DNA of 64,000 bases from Kingdonia uniflora. Lineage: Eukaryota > Streptophyta > Magnoliopsida > Ranunculales > Circaeasteraceae. The stretch lies in contig JACGCM010002493.1 of assembly GCA_014058105.1 (NCBI GenBank), positions 992,001 through 1,056,000 on the forward strand, written 5' to 3'. A program made the position numbers and the translations under genes. Positions 12,098 through 23,636 of this stretch are shown one piece after another (positions within the stretch are counted from its first letter, which is position 1; every line of letters begins with the position of its first letter). Under the pieces are notes generated by a model, which saw only the letters and a list, made by a program, of their open reading frames with translations, made no database searches and was not told the DNA's origin.

Positions 12098-12940
12098 AGG
12101 TAGAATTTATGTCCCATCATGTCATACTTTTTGCGTGTGTTATTCATGGGGGTTTGCCTCTCTGCTCAACGTTCACAAAAAAACCCCTTAATTATAGGTA
12201 AAAACAAATGGATGAGAAAATACAATCTGAACATTGTTCAACCCAGAAAGATGTTACTTGGATAATCACCAATCTGAATAATTATCTATAATCTACAAAA
12301 GAACAAAATAGTTATAAGAACTGGAAGCATCTAACAAAAAGAGTTGGAATCAACAATGTGTGTATTTTAGGTTTGTGAACTCGTTTGACAAAAATTTACT
12401 AAATTTTGATGATTATCGGATAAAAAATCAGTAAGGACTCAGGATATACTGAGACTATAAGAAAATTAGTGATCTAGAATAATAGTTATGTTCTTGTAAA
12501 TCCCATTTATGAGAGAGAAACTACATTTGTTGATAAATTAGGTTTCCACGTTCTTGGGTTAAAAAGTAATAAAGGGATAGATGAAGGCAAAATAAAATTA
12601 TCGGAGGAGAGGTTTTGGCTTTTTAAGGATTGTCTCATTTTGTGTTGAAGTATTGGACTTCCAATCCCATAGGATTCTTAATATTCAAGACGAAGAGATT
12701 TTAAGCATTAAAGTAGCAGTAAAGAGAACATTGAAGAGTCGCAACTCTTGAAAGAGAGAGAAAACTCCTAAATAAAATGGACCAAGTGCACGTGTCACAT
12801 TATTATTGGACAGAGGGACCACCAAAAAAGGGACCGCAAACTGCGAACACTTTAAGGGCAATCGGCTTAATAGTATACTGGCGTAGATGCACGCCTTACG
12901 GGCATACAACTCCTCTTTTTCAAAACCAATTAAACTTTAT
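12098..12940. repeat. Segmental duplication, first copy
   Basis: 12098-12237 ('tttatgtcccatcatgtcat') matches 12943-13095. 12237-12880 matches 13862-14480 closely, for example 'agatgttac(t/c)tggataat', 'actggaagcat' and 'cacattattattggacagag'. The copies are therefore arranged head to tail, and the second has been split by a solo LTR. No coding frame is preserved in either. Confidence 0.85.
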
Positions 12941-13095
12941 TAGGGTCAAATTTGTGTCCCCATTATGTCATATATTTTTTTCTTGTGTTATTCATGGGGT
13001 ATGCCTCCCTGCTCAACTTTTGTACAAAAAAACTCTTTATTATAGGTTAAAACAAATGGAAGGCAGTTTGAGAAAACATAATCTGAGCGTTGTTC

Positions 13096-13856
13096 AGTTG
13101 GGATAACCGTGCGAAATACATCCCCCACGTATAATTTGGTTTTATCCGTAATCCTCATGGCATACAAATAATCAACTAAGATATTAGAAATACAATTAAC
13201 ATGCACACAAAACATAATATTTACCCGAGATTCACCCTAAAACTACTCCCCGCCACTAAGTTAAAAATCCACTATGTATCCAAGTTCAATTACAAACCCT
13301 CAAGAGATTCCAACGAACATAGAATTCTTTAATCTCATAATACCCTCACATAGATTTACAAGAGAAGAAGAAAATAAGAGATCCATCAAGAATCCAAAGA
13401 TTACCTCAACAAAGATCATGTTGCATACCTTCTTCTTGAAACCCTTCAATCTTTTATCTTGATTGATTTATCATCTTAGCAACCAAGAGGTATTTCCCCT
13501 CTTACCATCAAATCTCAAGAGAACACCCTCCACATTCTTCCTTGTAAAGACCAACTCTTTACAAGGTCTATCATAGATGCTACATCTTTTTTAGATTTTA
13601 AGTTTCTCTCACAGAGGCTTTTAACTTACACACCGTGTCCAATAGTCTAACAAAGCCCTAGCTTTTATAGACTCTCTATTAGGTCATCAACAAAGTACGC
13701 ATCACGAGATAAACCATCGCCTTAGAATATATCCCCTTTAAAGCAAACTTATAAAACAAATACCGCGGTTTTCGTTCGAACGACTCAAGCTTTTTTGTTT
13801 GAAAGACTTTAAGTTCATTTAAACTACTTCGTCTATTTTTGAGTTGTAACTTAACA
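13096..13856 (-). mobile_element. Solo LTR, 761 bp (family A)
   Basis: Flanked by a perfect 5-bp duplication TGTTC (13091-13095 and 13857-13861); the unfilled site is visible in the first duplication copy near 12233. The minus strand carries U3 words (TTCGAACGA type, about 13761-13830), a TATA box (CTATAAAAG, about 13665-13673) and an R/U5 region. It is homologous to the element at 20483-21778. An 11-bp perfect inverted repeat sits in the leader at 13540-13566. Confidence 0.88.
13540..13566. promoter_or_regulatory. Perfect stem-loop in LTR R/U5
   Basis: Arms CCTTGTAAAGA and TCTTTACAAGG around the loop CCAAC. The same stem-loop is conserved without change in the related LTR at 20934-20960. 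It lies downstream of the TATA box, so it would be in the element's transcript. Confidence 0.6.
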
Positions 13857-14490
13857 TGTTCAACCCAAAAAGATGTTACCTGGATAATTACTAATCCAAA
13901 CAATTATCTAATAATCTACATAAGAACAAAATAGTTATAAGAACTGGAAGCATATGACAAAAGAGTTGGAATCGACAATATGTGTATTTTGGGTTTTCTG
14001 AACTCGTTTGACAAAAATTTACTAAATTTTGATGATTCTCGAATGAGAAATTGGCAAGGAATCTGGACATACTGAGACTATAAGAAAATTAGTGATCTAG
14101 AATAACAGTTAGGTTCTTGTAAATCACATTCATGAGAGAGAGTGACTGTATTTGTTGATAAATTAGGATTCCACGTTAATGAGTTGAAGATGACAGAGAA
14201 AGGGAAAATAAAATTATCGGATGAGAGGTTTTGAATTATGAAGGATTGTCTCATTTTTTGTTGAAGTGTTGGACTCTCAATCTCATAAGATTCTTAATAT
14301 TTAAGATGGGGAGATTTTAGGCGTAAAGATAATATTGAAGAGTCCTAACTCTTGAGGGAGAGAAATTTTTTTAAAAAGGATGAACCAAGTACATGTGTCA
14401 CATTATTATTGGACAGAGCGACCACTAAAAAGAGGGTTGACAAACCGTAAACACTATAAGTGCAATCGGCTAAATACTATAGATAACCGA

Positions 14491-17120
14491 GTAATGTTGC
14501 TCATGCTAGCATGTGCAAGCACATTATTTGTAAGATTCAAGTTGGGTTTGAGTGTATTTTTTCTGATATATTAAGGTTTACCTTTTCTTTGCTCAGGAAC
14601 AACATATTATGCATGCTTTTTTAAGTAAAATTTTGTGCCGGATAATACTCATCCTTTGATCTCATTCATTCCTTGCCATAGTCTTTGCAATAAGATGATA
14701 ACTGAATATTACTCGATTTTGATCAAAGAAACTTGCACTATGTTTTTTTTTCTTGAGGTACCTTGAATGATGTTCTCATTTGCTAGTTGTTAAGTTCATT
14801 CTTACTAAGGTTAAATAAATTTTAAGGGAATTGAACGAAAGCTTACAAACTATTGTGATTTTTATATCCAAGTGGAAACACATAGCTTGTCGGTTCTATA
14901 TATAGGATCTCTAAGACAACTATCAAATGACGTAAATGTACTTAGTATTATAATTTGTAATTTTAAATTAAATCTACCTAGTTTGTTTGTTTTTTTAATA
15001 TAGCTTCGTGCTTCAGATTATTGGTGATCTCACCACATTGGCTTTTTTATTTTAATTTTTGTGTTTTTGGTTTTGTTTTAGATTACTGAAGAATAATGCC
15101 TCTTCTAATTGTAAGGGGATATGGTATAATTATGGTTTCTCTACCATTAAGGACTGCTTGATCAAGAGAGAGAAGGGTTGAATCAATGGTTTCTATTGGT
15201 TTCTTACCATTATTTTTTTCAGTGTGTTAATCTTACTAAGACAGACCTATTCTGCATGGTTTTGCATATGTAGAGATTTTTGCTGAAACAAATATGGTAC
15301 TCAGAATCTGTAGGAACAGGTCATTCCTAAGAAGTTGGATTATAAATTTTTTTCCAATGAATTAGAGACCTAGTGCGAGAGTAACAGTTTATTAAAATTT
15401 TAACCTGTTAATTCAACATTGAATTCAACGAATTTTGCTCCATAACATTCCAGATATTGGTTATATTGTCATTTTTTTTGTTTCCCCAATCCAAAGTTAA
15501 AATCGCATTACCGATCATCTCCGCTGTAATAGTTATCCCATCTCTCCCAAATAATATTATAAGAGAATATACCAGGCAAGTTCCAAAGTATGTGGCAGGT
15601 ATTGTAGTTTTTGGAGACCACGTGAAGTTTTCTTGTAAAGATATAAAAAGGTTGCAGATTAACAGATATTGAGGGTTACCAGAGATAAAAGTAATGTACT
15701 CAACTTAGCAAACGAACAATCAATCAGGACAAACATCTAGCAAGTAAAAGACGATGTGAATAATTCCAAATAATCTGATTACAGCTATGTAATTCAAAAT
15801 ATCATTTAGCAAATAAAATTACATGTTCATAACATAAAATGAAAAAAAAATTCTAAACACATTGCAAAATGAATTTTAAGTTTCAGCAATTTGTCATACT
15901 TAAAACTAAAAAAAGATTTAAAAGGCGTGATACTTCTAGTTACTTTGAAAAGGTCATAATATATATATATAATCACTATCTGAGACTGTTATTTTATACT
16001 ATGGATTTCCTGCAGCCTTGATAGTAGTACTCTCCTCCTAAAAATGCAGAAAAGATACCATAAATGAGAAATTAAAAACATTTCCACATTGAATTCAATA
16101 TGAATGCAAAATTTAGAGAACAAACTTTAAAGATGAAGTAATCGAATTAAATCATTCTTTATACAGAGTTCAATTATTAGTGTAACGAAAATTTAATGTT
16201 TGTTTTTAAAATTATATAAAAAATAAATAAACTTTCTTCGAAGAAGAGGAATCGCTAAATCTAAACATATTTCATGTCAATATAGGTTACTAAACAAGTA
16301 GCTTAGAAAGAGCAGTGTAGAAGGCCTAATTTCTTTACTGTACTACTATCCAGTCCCTCAAAACTCTTTTTGTACCATACCGATGGCTCTTTTGACACTT
16401 ATACCCACATATCCCCCTATCCTAACGTTTCTATGGCAGTCTTGCTATCTTGCTGTAGCTAGACGTCGTCGTTCTGAGTTCTGAGAGCTTCATCTTACTA
16501 GACCTGGAATCTCCCTCGGAACAGATCCCACCGATGTTCTATGTCTAGGTTACATAACTATAGGTAAGGTAACTAAACTGAGCTTTCTCAAGTCGGTCCT
16601 GTGCGACTTAAAGGTTGTACAATTATGGTATTTGAATATATAGAATATTTTACTTTTCAAGTAGTGCAACCCAGGCAGGTTAAAGAGTGGAACTTACTTT
16701 TGCTTCCTATAAGTTAACCAAGTCTTCTCCTCATGTTGAGTTTTCCTATCTCTAATCTCTCTGTCAGAATACTCATAAGTTTTAGTTTAGAATCGAACGT
16801 AAGTCACCTTGACATTGATTTCCATGAGGCCTCAGTCTTTTAATACTAATTAAACCTCGTCTTCCCTCCTAATAAAAAATTCACGACTAATCTAAAGTCC
16901 AACTCATCTAGTTTTAAAAAGCAAAAAAATCATGTCAATTAAAAACTGTCACAAAAAAGTAAACAAATCAAGCCAATTCCACTAAACCAAATAATGCTAA
17001 TAAACGTTCAATAGCCTGTAAAAATGAACAAATGCCAAAGATCCTAGGGAGAGGGAATAAGAAAGAACCAAAAGTACCTAGAAACAAAAGAAGAAGAAAA
17101 ATAAATAACTTAACAAGAAG
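14491..17120. other. AT-rich intergenic DNA, no gene seen
   Basis: Only short frames without recognisable domains occur, such as 15457-15672. No LTR pair, inverted repeat or splice pattern could be supported. Confidence 0.5.
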
Positions 17121-17180
17121 ATGAAGAAGAAGAAGAAGAAGAAGAAGAAGAAGAAGAAGAAGAAGAAGAAGAAGAAGAAA
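17118..17180. repeat. (GAA)n microsatellite
   Basis: About 20 GAA triplets. The poly-leucine frame on the minus strand across it is an artefact of the repeat. Confidence 0.95.
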
Positions 17181-17221
17181 AGTCAAATCAATAATATGAT
17201 CCGTTATTCACGCTACAAAAA

Positions 17222-17737
17222 TTACTTTTTTTGTAACAAAATAATCTTAAAATGGACAATGAGATCGGGATGACAAACCTCACGGTTATATTGGCCTGGA
17301 CATGTCCTGACCCTTCGAGAGCGAATTAATATGTCACCTTCATTTGGAGAGCTTGAGCACATAGTTCTAGGCTTCCATTCCAAACAATATTCCGCTCCCG
17401 ATTGATACAAGTTTCATATGCATATTTGTGTTCTAGTAGCTTTTCCACGAAATAATCCTAGTTTTTCACCAATAAAATATTCATAAAATGGAGAAGTTTC
17501 CTTATAGCTGCGAAATGATAATTTGTAGAAGCCTCGGACTGGACAGATGTGTCCAGTTCCATAACAGATCCCTGTCTGTAATAGCTCACAATAAGAACTT
17601 CCACATTCTGCAGTAACATACAATGCACAATCCGTAGTTAAAAATTCAGTATAGACTCGAGCATTCTTAAAAATCTTTTTTATATTTGAGAATTCTAATT
17701 TTGTTCTGTACATAAAATCTATTGTTCGGATAATCAT
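17222..17737 (-). other. Unrecognised Cys-rich coding-like stretch
   Basis: Two minus-strand frames abut (17737-17414 and 17410-17222), separated only by one stop codon. The first reads MIIRTIDFMYRTKLEF and has several cysteines in spaced pairs (CALYVTAECGSSYCEL, GICYGTGHICPVRGFY). The second continues with CLEWKPRTMC, TCPGQYNREVCHP. The composition is protein-like rather than random AT-rich noise, and the cysteine spacing suggests a secreted or metal-binding fold. I do not recognise the family. It could be a one-stop pseudogene or part of an unlabelled transposon. Confidence 0.3.
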
Positions 17738-18221
17738 TCAAATTATACCATAAATTTCTATGTTTGGGTGTAAACCAATCCAGTTGGAGTCTAATTCATC
17801 TATAATGCCTTAAATGAAAAATAAAATAAAATAACAAGAAAACAATTGACAATGGCTTACACTTTTTCCATCATTGAAGGACTAAGAAAGAAAACCTATA
17901 GATCTTGATTATGCAGTCTACGTAAGAACAATGGCATCCTGGCCAAGTTTCATAGCTCTAGTCTAGAAACCAAAATGTACATAATTAACACAAAGTAAAT
18001 AAACAAAATTGATTCCAGAACAATCATTCCTGTTATAGCATAATGGATTGTAGTGATGGGGTTAGATTGACTGCAATGCCCCTTTAAGGAAAGGGTTAGG
18101 GATGTTCTGGTGGTCCATGGGCTACTGTATTGGCAAATAGATTATGATAAAATCCATCACTTTCGGTAATATTGAAGGTTGACTATTAATCAGAAATATG
18201 GGCATTGATATAGAGGAGAAC

Positions 18222-18418
18222 CGGAGAAGGAGTAGTTTAAAACCCAAAACTGCCATCCAATTGGGCAATTTAGGGTTGGACGGCCCAGATTATTTCTATG
18301 GTACAGAAGTACCATAGAAATAATCTAAGCCTTCCAAAGTACGCCTCGTCATACACGTCGGTGGAATGGACGTCTGAAACCAAAACAAAAAGATGGGTTG
18401 TTTTTATTATTATTATAG
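18222..18418. repeat. Hairpin-bearing dispersed repeat, copy 1
   Basis: About 197 bp matching 23440-23636 in the same orientation ('caatttagggttggacggcccaga' region, 'cgtcggtggaatggac', 'aaaaagatgggtt'). It holds a perfect 18-bp inverted repeat: AGATTATTTCTATGGTAC (18287-18304) and its complement (18309-18326) around the loop AGAA. No terminal repeats or target duplication were found. Confidence 0.8.
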
Positions 18419-20482
18419 ATATGTTTGTTTTCTGCAAAACCTTTTAGAAGAGCAATTTATTAGATATATTCATAATTTGATTAATCTAGGCTTGTACATT
18501 TTTAACATATATTTTTGTTGTATGAGGTGGCATACGCTGCCCATTTTAGTTATTTAGAATATATAGGCTAAAATACATTAAGGTTATTAGAAAAAAGAAA
18601 AAACAAAACTTGCTTAATCCGGCGGTTGGCCTGTGATGCTGTCCCTAAATTTATTACCTTAAAATTAATTAACAAGCACTTAGCCTGAGTCTGGTTTTCA
18701 CTTAATTAACAAAACAACAAAATCATTTGATTAAATGACACTGCTGGTTTGACAAATAAAAGAAACATAAACTGTTTAGGTGTTACATGAGAGCGGGTCC
18801 ATCACAACGATGGGGCTCCTCACTTTACATTTCCCATTAGTGTCAATCCAAACAAAAGCTCCTGAAGAAACACTATGATTCCTTTGTAGTGTATCCATAA
18901 TATTTACAACAAAGCTCAGGGTCTCAAATTTCTTTTGAAATACCAGTTTATTTGGACTAACGTTGACTATGGTTGCACTAGGCTATGTTAACTCAGTACT
19001 GTAAGTGAATTAACCATCTCCCATATTAGTCACTATCCTCTAAAATTCCTGAGTAGTCGGTAAGGTTTCACTAAATGAAGCAATGAAGGTGGGATAGTTC
19101 AGATGGGAGGACGGGTTCAAACAATTGTAACTTGATGATCTAGCGATGGTTAAAAACTGCTCCCTAGTGAAGTTTAAGAAGCATATGTAATTAACATAGT
19201 CTTTGACACCGACATCATAAATTAATCCTGGATTGAGAGCCTTGTTAAAATCAATTTGACCCACTCCCATGTCGAGACCCGTAGCGGGTTTTGAAAACTC
19301 TACATTGAGGATTGGATTATTGGTGTTTTCCAGTGGGTTTGTTGTAGTTATCATGGTTGATCGAATGGCCTCAGGACTCTAATTTGTGTGTACACCTTTT
19401 AAGAGTATGGCCACACTTGATGCATGTGGGCACGCCATTGATGTCCCGGACAATATGTTGCAATTGCTCGACAAGAACAAGTTATTACGGTCAACATTGC
19501 CTGTGGCAACTTTTGGACTCAACGCAGTTAACACTTAAGATCCTGGTGTCACTACATCTAGTTTTAGAACTCTGTGGTAGTTCTGTGAAGGTCTTCGAGA
19601 ACTATATTATGGAATTTGTGGTGCATGTTTTGCTGCTCGTCCCACAAAGGTTTGCCTAAACTTTATAGTCACCTTTGGATCAATGGTTGACTTGGCATAG
19701 TTGATCACTGTGGGGGCATCCATCGGTTTAATAGTAACTCCTGGAATATGATACTCTTCTCTTTCGTCAATTGAGATGAATATAGCCCAAGTGACTGTAG
19801 ACTCAATAACTGTACTAATTTGGATTAACGTTGACTATGTCCAGTTATTTGAAATACCACAATTACATTATTTGTAGATTCTAATAATAGGTCTGGTGAA
19901 TTGCATCCTGCAAGGGTCTCATTGTACACAAGCGATGCATTAAGCAATGCTCTTCCCAGGAATAACAACCATCTGATAATAGTTTTCCCATTGTCGAGAG
20001 TCAAAGTACCTGCTAATTATCAGTCAATGGTGGTCGCTCCAACTGTCAATAATCACGGATTTGCCACTACAGTTATCAAATCTGAACCTCTATTCCATGC
20101 CGGGGAAGAAACTAATACACCTTTCTCCATGGCCGTAAATGATGCCATATATATAGGATCTTCATACGGAAGAGCCCCTAAAAAATCATCGACATTGAAA
20201 TGATGTCAACTCCGTCAGCAAATGCTTGGTCCATACCGGTAATAACGCCAGAAGTAAGAGATCCTCCTCTTGACCAAGTAACTTTGTATACTGCAAGCCT
20301 CACACAAGTTACAACGCCTCTTGCTATACCCTTCACATATCCAAAGTAAGATGCACCTCGTACATAATTTACAACAGCTATTGACGTGGTGTGAGTCTCA
20401 TTCCCCATTTCATCCCTAGGCGAGTTATAGACAAAACTAATATTAGGATCCTGGGCAAGAATACCCTTTTTGAAGTATCTCA

Positions 20483-21778
20483 TGTTGGGGGTGAATATGC
20501 GGAATACATTACCCTCAGGCAATTTGGTTTTATCTGTTATCCTCATGGCATACAAATAATCTACCAAGAAACTAGAAACAAAATTAACATGCACACAAAG
20601 CATAATATTTACTGGAGGTTCACCATAAGGTTACTCCCCCCACCAAGCTAGAAATCTACTATGTATCCAAGTTTAATTACAAATACTCAAGGGATTCCAA
20701 CAAACATGGAAATCCCTAATCTCGCAATAATCTTCACATAGTTTTACAAGAGATAAAAGAAACATAAGAGATCCATCAAAAACATCAAAGATTACCTCAA
20801 CAAAGACTATGCTGCATACCTTCTTCTTGAAACCTTTTGATCTTCTCTCTACCTTAATTTCTCTTCTTAGTAACCAAGAAGTACTTCCCTTCTTACCATC
20901 AAATCCTAAGAGAACATCACACTCCACCTTCTTCCTTGTAAAGACCAACTCTTTACAAGGTCTACCATAGAGGCTACATCTCTACTAGATTTCAAGTATC
21001 TCACACATAAGCTTCTTAACTCACATACTATGCTAGGAGGCTTTGAACTCGTACTCTATATTTCTAGACCCTCTATTAGGTCATCTCTGAAGTACGCATC
21101 ATGAGATAAATTGATCCAGGAGGATCTAAAGTTATTTGATAATTTGTCAAGATCTTTCGAACGAGGTTGAGAGTCGTTCGAACGACCAAATTCTATCCCA
21201 CTGGAATTTTGGCCCAGAACAATATTTCGTTTGAACGAGTTGTGTTTTTGTTCGAACAAAATTGGCAAGTTTCTAGGGTTTAGACCAATTAGTCATAAAG
21301 TCGTTCGAACGACTCCCTAATTCATTCGAATGACTTTGGCGCTGTTTTGGATTCTCAGACGTTGTTTTGCCTCGAGATCCATTCTTTTATGATTTTCGAT
21401 TTCCTTAGTTATAAAGGGAACTTAGGTTATTTTTAAGGTTATGTTAGATCTGAAGAGTGTTCTGAGAGAAGCTAGGGTTTGATAGATTTTCATTGTAATT
21501 ACTTGTTTTTTTAGTAATTGAATTTTATATTTTTACAAATCTAATTGGTGTTCTTCGTTCTTTCTACTAACTAAAGCTTCTCAATCAGATTGTGGATTAT
21601 AAACCATCGCTTTGGATTAAATCCCCTTCAAAACAAACTTAAAAACAAACAAACAAAGCCTTTTTTGTTTGAATGACCTCATGACTCGTTCGAACGACTT
21701 CAGCAGAAACTCTGCCGTTCGAACGACTTCCCCATTCGTTCGAACGACTTTCCCCTATTTTGAACCATAACCCTAACA
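20483..21778 (-). mobile_element. LTR of family A inside subtilase pseudogene
   Basis: Starts TGTTGGGGG and ends CTAACA, with a perfect duplication TCTCA (20478-20482 and 21779-21783). 20483-21110 and 21603-21778 align with the solo LTR at 13096-13856. The middle (about 21111-21602) is a later insert. The conserved leader stem-loop is at 20934-20960. No internal gag-pol is present, so it is a solo LTR. Confidence 0.88.
21111..21602 (+). mobile_element. LTR-like insert nested in the family A LTR
   Basis: Interrupts the alignment between the two family A LTRs at GATAAA; ATAAA on both sides is a possible duplication. On the plus strand it has four or more TTCGAACGA words (21150-21345), the 'ggaattttggccca' motif, a TATA box (TTATAAAGGG, about 21409-21418) and a leader with 'gagagaagctagggtttga'. 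That is LTR order. Its host LTR lies on the opposite strand. The ends are not the usual TG/CA, so the boundaries are approximate. Confidence 0.6.
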
Positions 21779-22889
21779 TCTCACTACAATGAGCTTCCAG
21801 TTGCACATTAAAGATTTAAACTGGATGCCAGGTTTACACGTCCCTTCCTACCTTCTTGGGATCTCCCCCATTCCGTCGTCTCTGAAGCTAGCACTCTCTG
21901 GCTACACACCAGAGTCGATTACACCAATAATGGTATATGTAATATAATTTGACGCTGGCCAAAGTAAATCAGGGAAAGAAAGCCTGTTGTGCGAGTTGTA
22001 TCGATATGCAGCGTATGGTCATGGAAAGTGGTGATACACCCTGACATCTTCTTTAAAGCCTCTAGCTCTTCCAGAGAAAGAACTACACTGAATTCGTGGA
22101 TAGCGTGGTTGTAGGTATATAAAAATGCTTTGGTGGTACTAAAGTACTAACTTTGTCGGAATCAGTTTTCAGTGAATCCAATATGGTCGAGTACCAATGG
22201 CGATGGCTGGTGAAGGCCTTTGGCATAACTGATTTCTCCATATGGGCAATGTACGTTGACCTCTCAGCCAAAATGGATGCAGAGTTGATCAATTTGAAGA
22301 GAAGCAATGCTTGAAAGAACGAGTTAAAGGAACCCATGATTCTCTTTCTTAAAACAAAATACTTTTGCCTTGATATCTATCTCTCCGTTAAGATATAATG
22401 TCACAAAAAATTCCTGGGTGGTCTTTATTTACATAAAATATTTCTGTTTTGTGGATCTAACTTATTTCATTAAGTCGTTGTCTTTCACATTAAATTGTGA
22501 TTAAGAGTTGGTTTTGTAAATCTTCCGACTTTTTCATGTGTCAATACAGAAGAAATACTTAGTTTCTTCCCTACTTGAGTTTTAGATTTTATCCAGTGAA
22601 GTCTGACCATTATGACTGAAGGGTTTCTACTGAGTCTCATGTCATCTCTTGCCTACATTATAACCTCGTCATAAGTTTACCCCGTTGATTTAGAACAGTC
22701 CTAGATAATTGAGACGAATGCTCAAATTTTAAATTTGAAGAGACGCACCTAAGAGGGGTTTTAAAGCTAGAGATAGGCGAGTTGGTACCTCAAGCAAGTC
22801 GCGTTCGCGGTAATGGCCCACTAATTTAAATCTCTGATCAAACCAAATATATCCTTAGCCATCCATCCAATACTGCCATCCATCCAATA

Positions 22890-23100
22890 CTAATAATTAT
22901 AACATATAAATTTTAAGTTAAAATGACAGTATTGCTTTGATAAATAACAAAAACATACTATGTTTAGTCGTCGCCTGAGAACAAATCCATTACCAACAAT
23001 GGGGCTCCTCACTGCGTGTTTACCCTTACTATCAACCCAAGCAAGAGCGCCCGAAGAAACTCTCCCCTTTCTTTGTTTGGTGTCAGTGACAATCACAACA
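22890..23100 (-). pseudogene. Second subtilase, C-terminal fragment
   Basis: The minus strand reads VTDTKQRKGRVSSGALAWVD then SKGKHAVRSPIVGNGF, the C-terminal fibronectin-like tail of plant subtilases. It parallels RNHSVSSGAFVWIDTNGK and VRSPIV at the end of the neighbouring pseudogene. Only this tail remains, upstream of and on the same strand as the larger copy, which indicates a former tandem subtilase array. Confidence 0.85.
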
Positions 23101-23439
23101 AAAATATACTATGTTGCAAGATGTACTTCTGCAACACACAAATCAGCAAAAAACATCCATCATGAACCAAATTAAATACCAATTCAAGCTCCGATCTTCT
23201 AATTCAAAACCCTATATTCATATTTAATAACAGAAAATTTGAAAGAAAACCTTAAAATTGGGGAGATTAGGGTGTACCTTGGCGAGATTGACATAAAAGG
23301 ATAGAGGTTTCTTGGTATTAGAGACTTGAATTTGATGATAAAATTGGCAAGATTTTGTACCAGAGAAAAAGATACATTTTTTATGAAACGATTTAAGTTT
23401 GATCTTTGAGGTAAGATAGAGAAAAGTAATTGATTTATA

Positions 23440-23636
23440 GAGGGAGAAGAAGGTTTAAACCAATAAATGCCATGTAATTTAACAATTTAGGGTTGGACGG
23501 CCCAGATCATTTCCATGGTACAGAAGTACCATGGAAATAATTCAGGCCTTTCAAAGCATGCCTCGTCATAAGCGTCGGTGGAATGGACATCTAAAACCAA
23601 AGCAAAAAGATGGGTTATTTTTTTATTATTATTACT
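23440..23636. repeat. Hairpin-bearing dispersed repeat, copy 2
   Basis: Matches 18222-18418. The inverted repeat is 23504-23521 and 23526-23543 around the same AGAA loop, with 13 perfect inner pairs. The T-A pair of copy 1 (CTATGG/CCATAG) is a C-G pair here (CCATGG/CCATGG), so both arms changed together. Confidence 0.8.

Larger units (their letters stand above)
12941..14490. repeat. Segmental duplication, second copy, split by solo LTR
   Basis: The parts 12943-13095 and 13857-14490 repeat the first copy in the same order; 13096-13856 is the later LTR insertion. The copies differ at many scattered positions, so the duplication is old. Confidence 0.85.
18787..22337 (-). pseudogene. Subtilisin-like protease (SBT) pseudogene with LTR insertion
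   Basis: The minus strand starts MGSFNSFFQALLLFKLI (secretory signal-like) and runs into an inhibitor I9 propeptide (STYIAHMEKSVMPKAF, HRHWYSTIL). The catalytic Asp region reads TIIGVIDSGV then a stop then PES, where the family has WPES. After the LTR insertion (20483-21778) come the His region (GNETHTTS, where GHGTHTSS is usual) and DGVDIISMSM. The Ser region SGTSMACPHAS (Ser codon 19439-19441) is intact. A stop replaces the usual Trp in 'HPEWSPAAIRS'. The tail reads PATGLDMGVGQIDFNKALNPGL, NYPTFIASF and VRSPIV near 18800. Plant subtilases are about 750-residue apoplastic proteases, and this one is nearly full length but broken by stops, shifts and the insertion. Confidence 0.92.

Noticed and set aside
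16968..17186. Poly-leucine frame on the minus strand
   Set aside because: Direct product of the (GAA)n microsatellite, with no start context or domain.
19357..19659. 100-codon plus-strand frame
   Set aside because: Shadow of the subtilase pseudogene, whose Ser-region motif is on the opposite strand.
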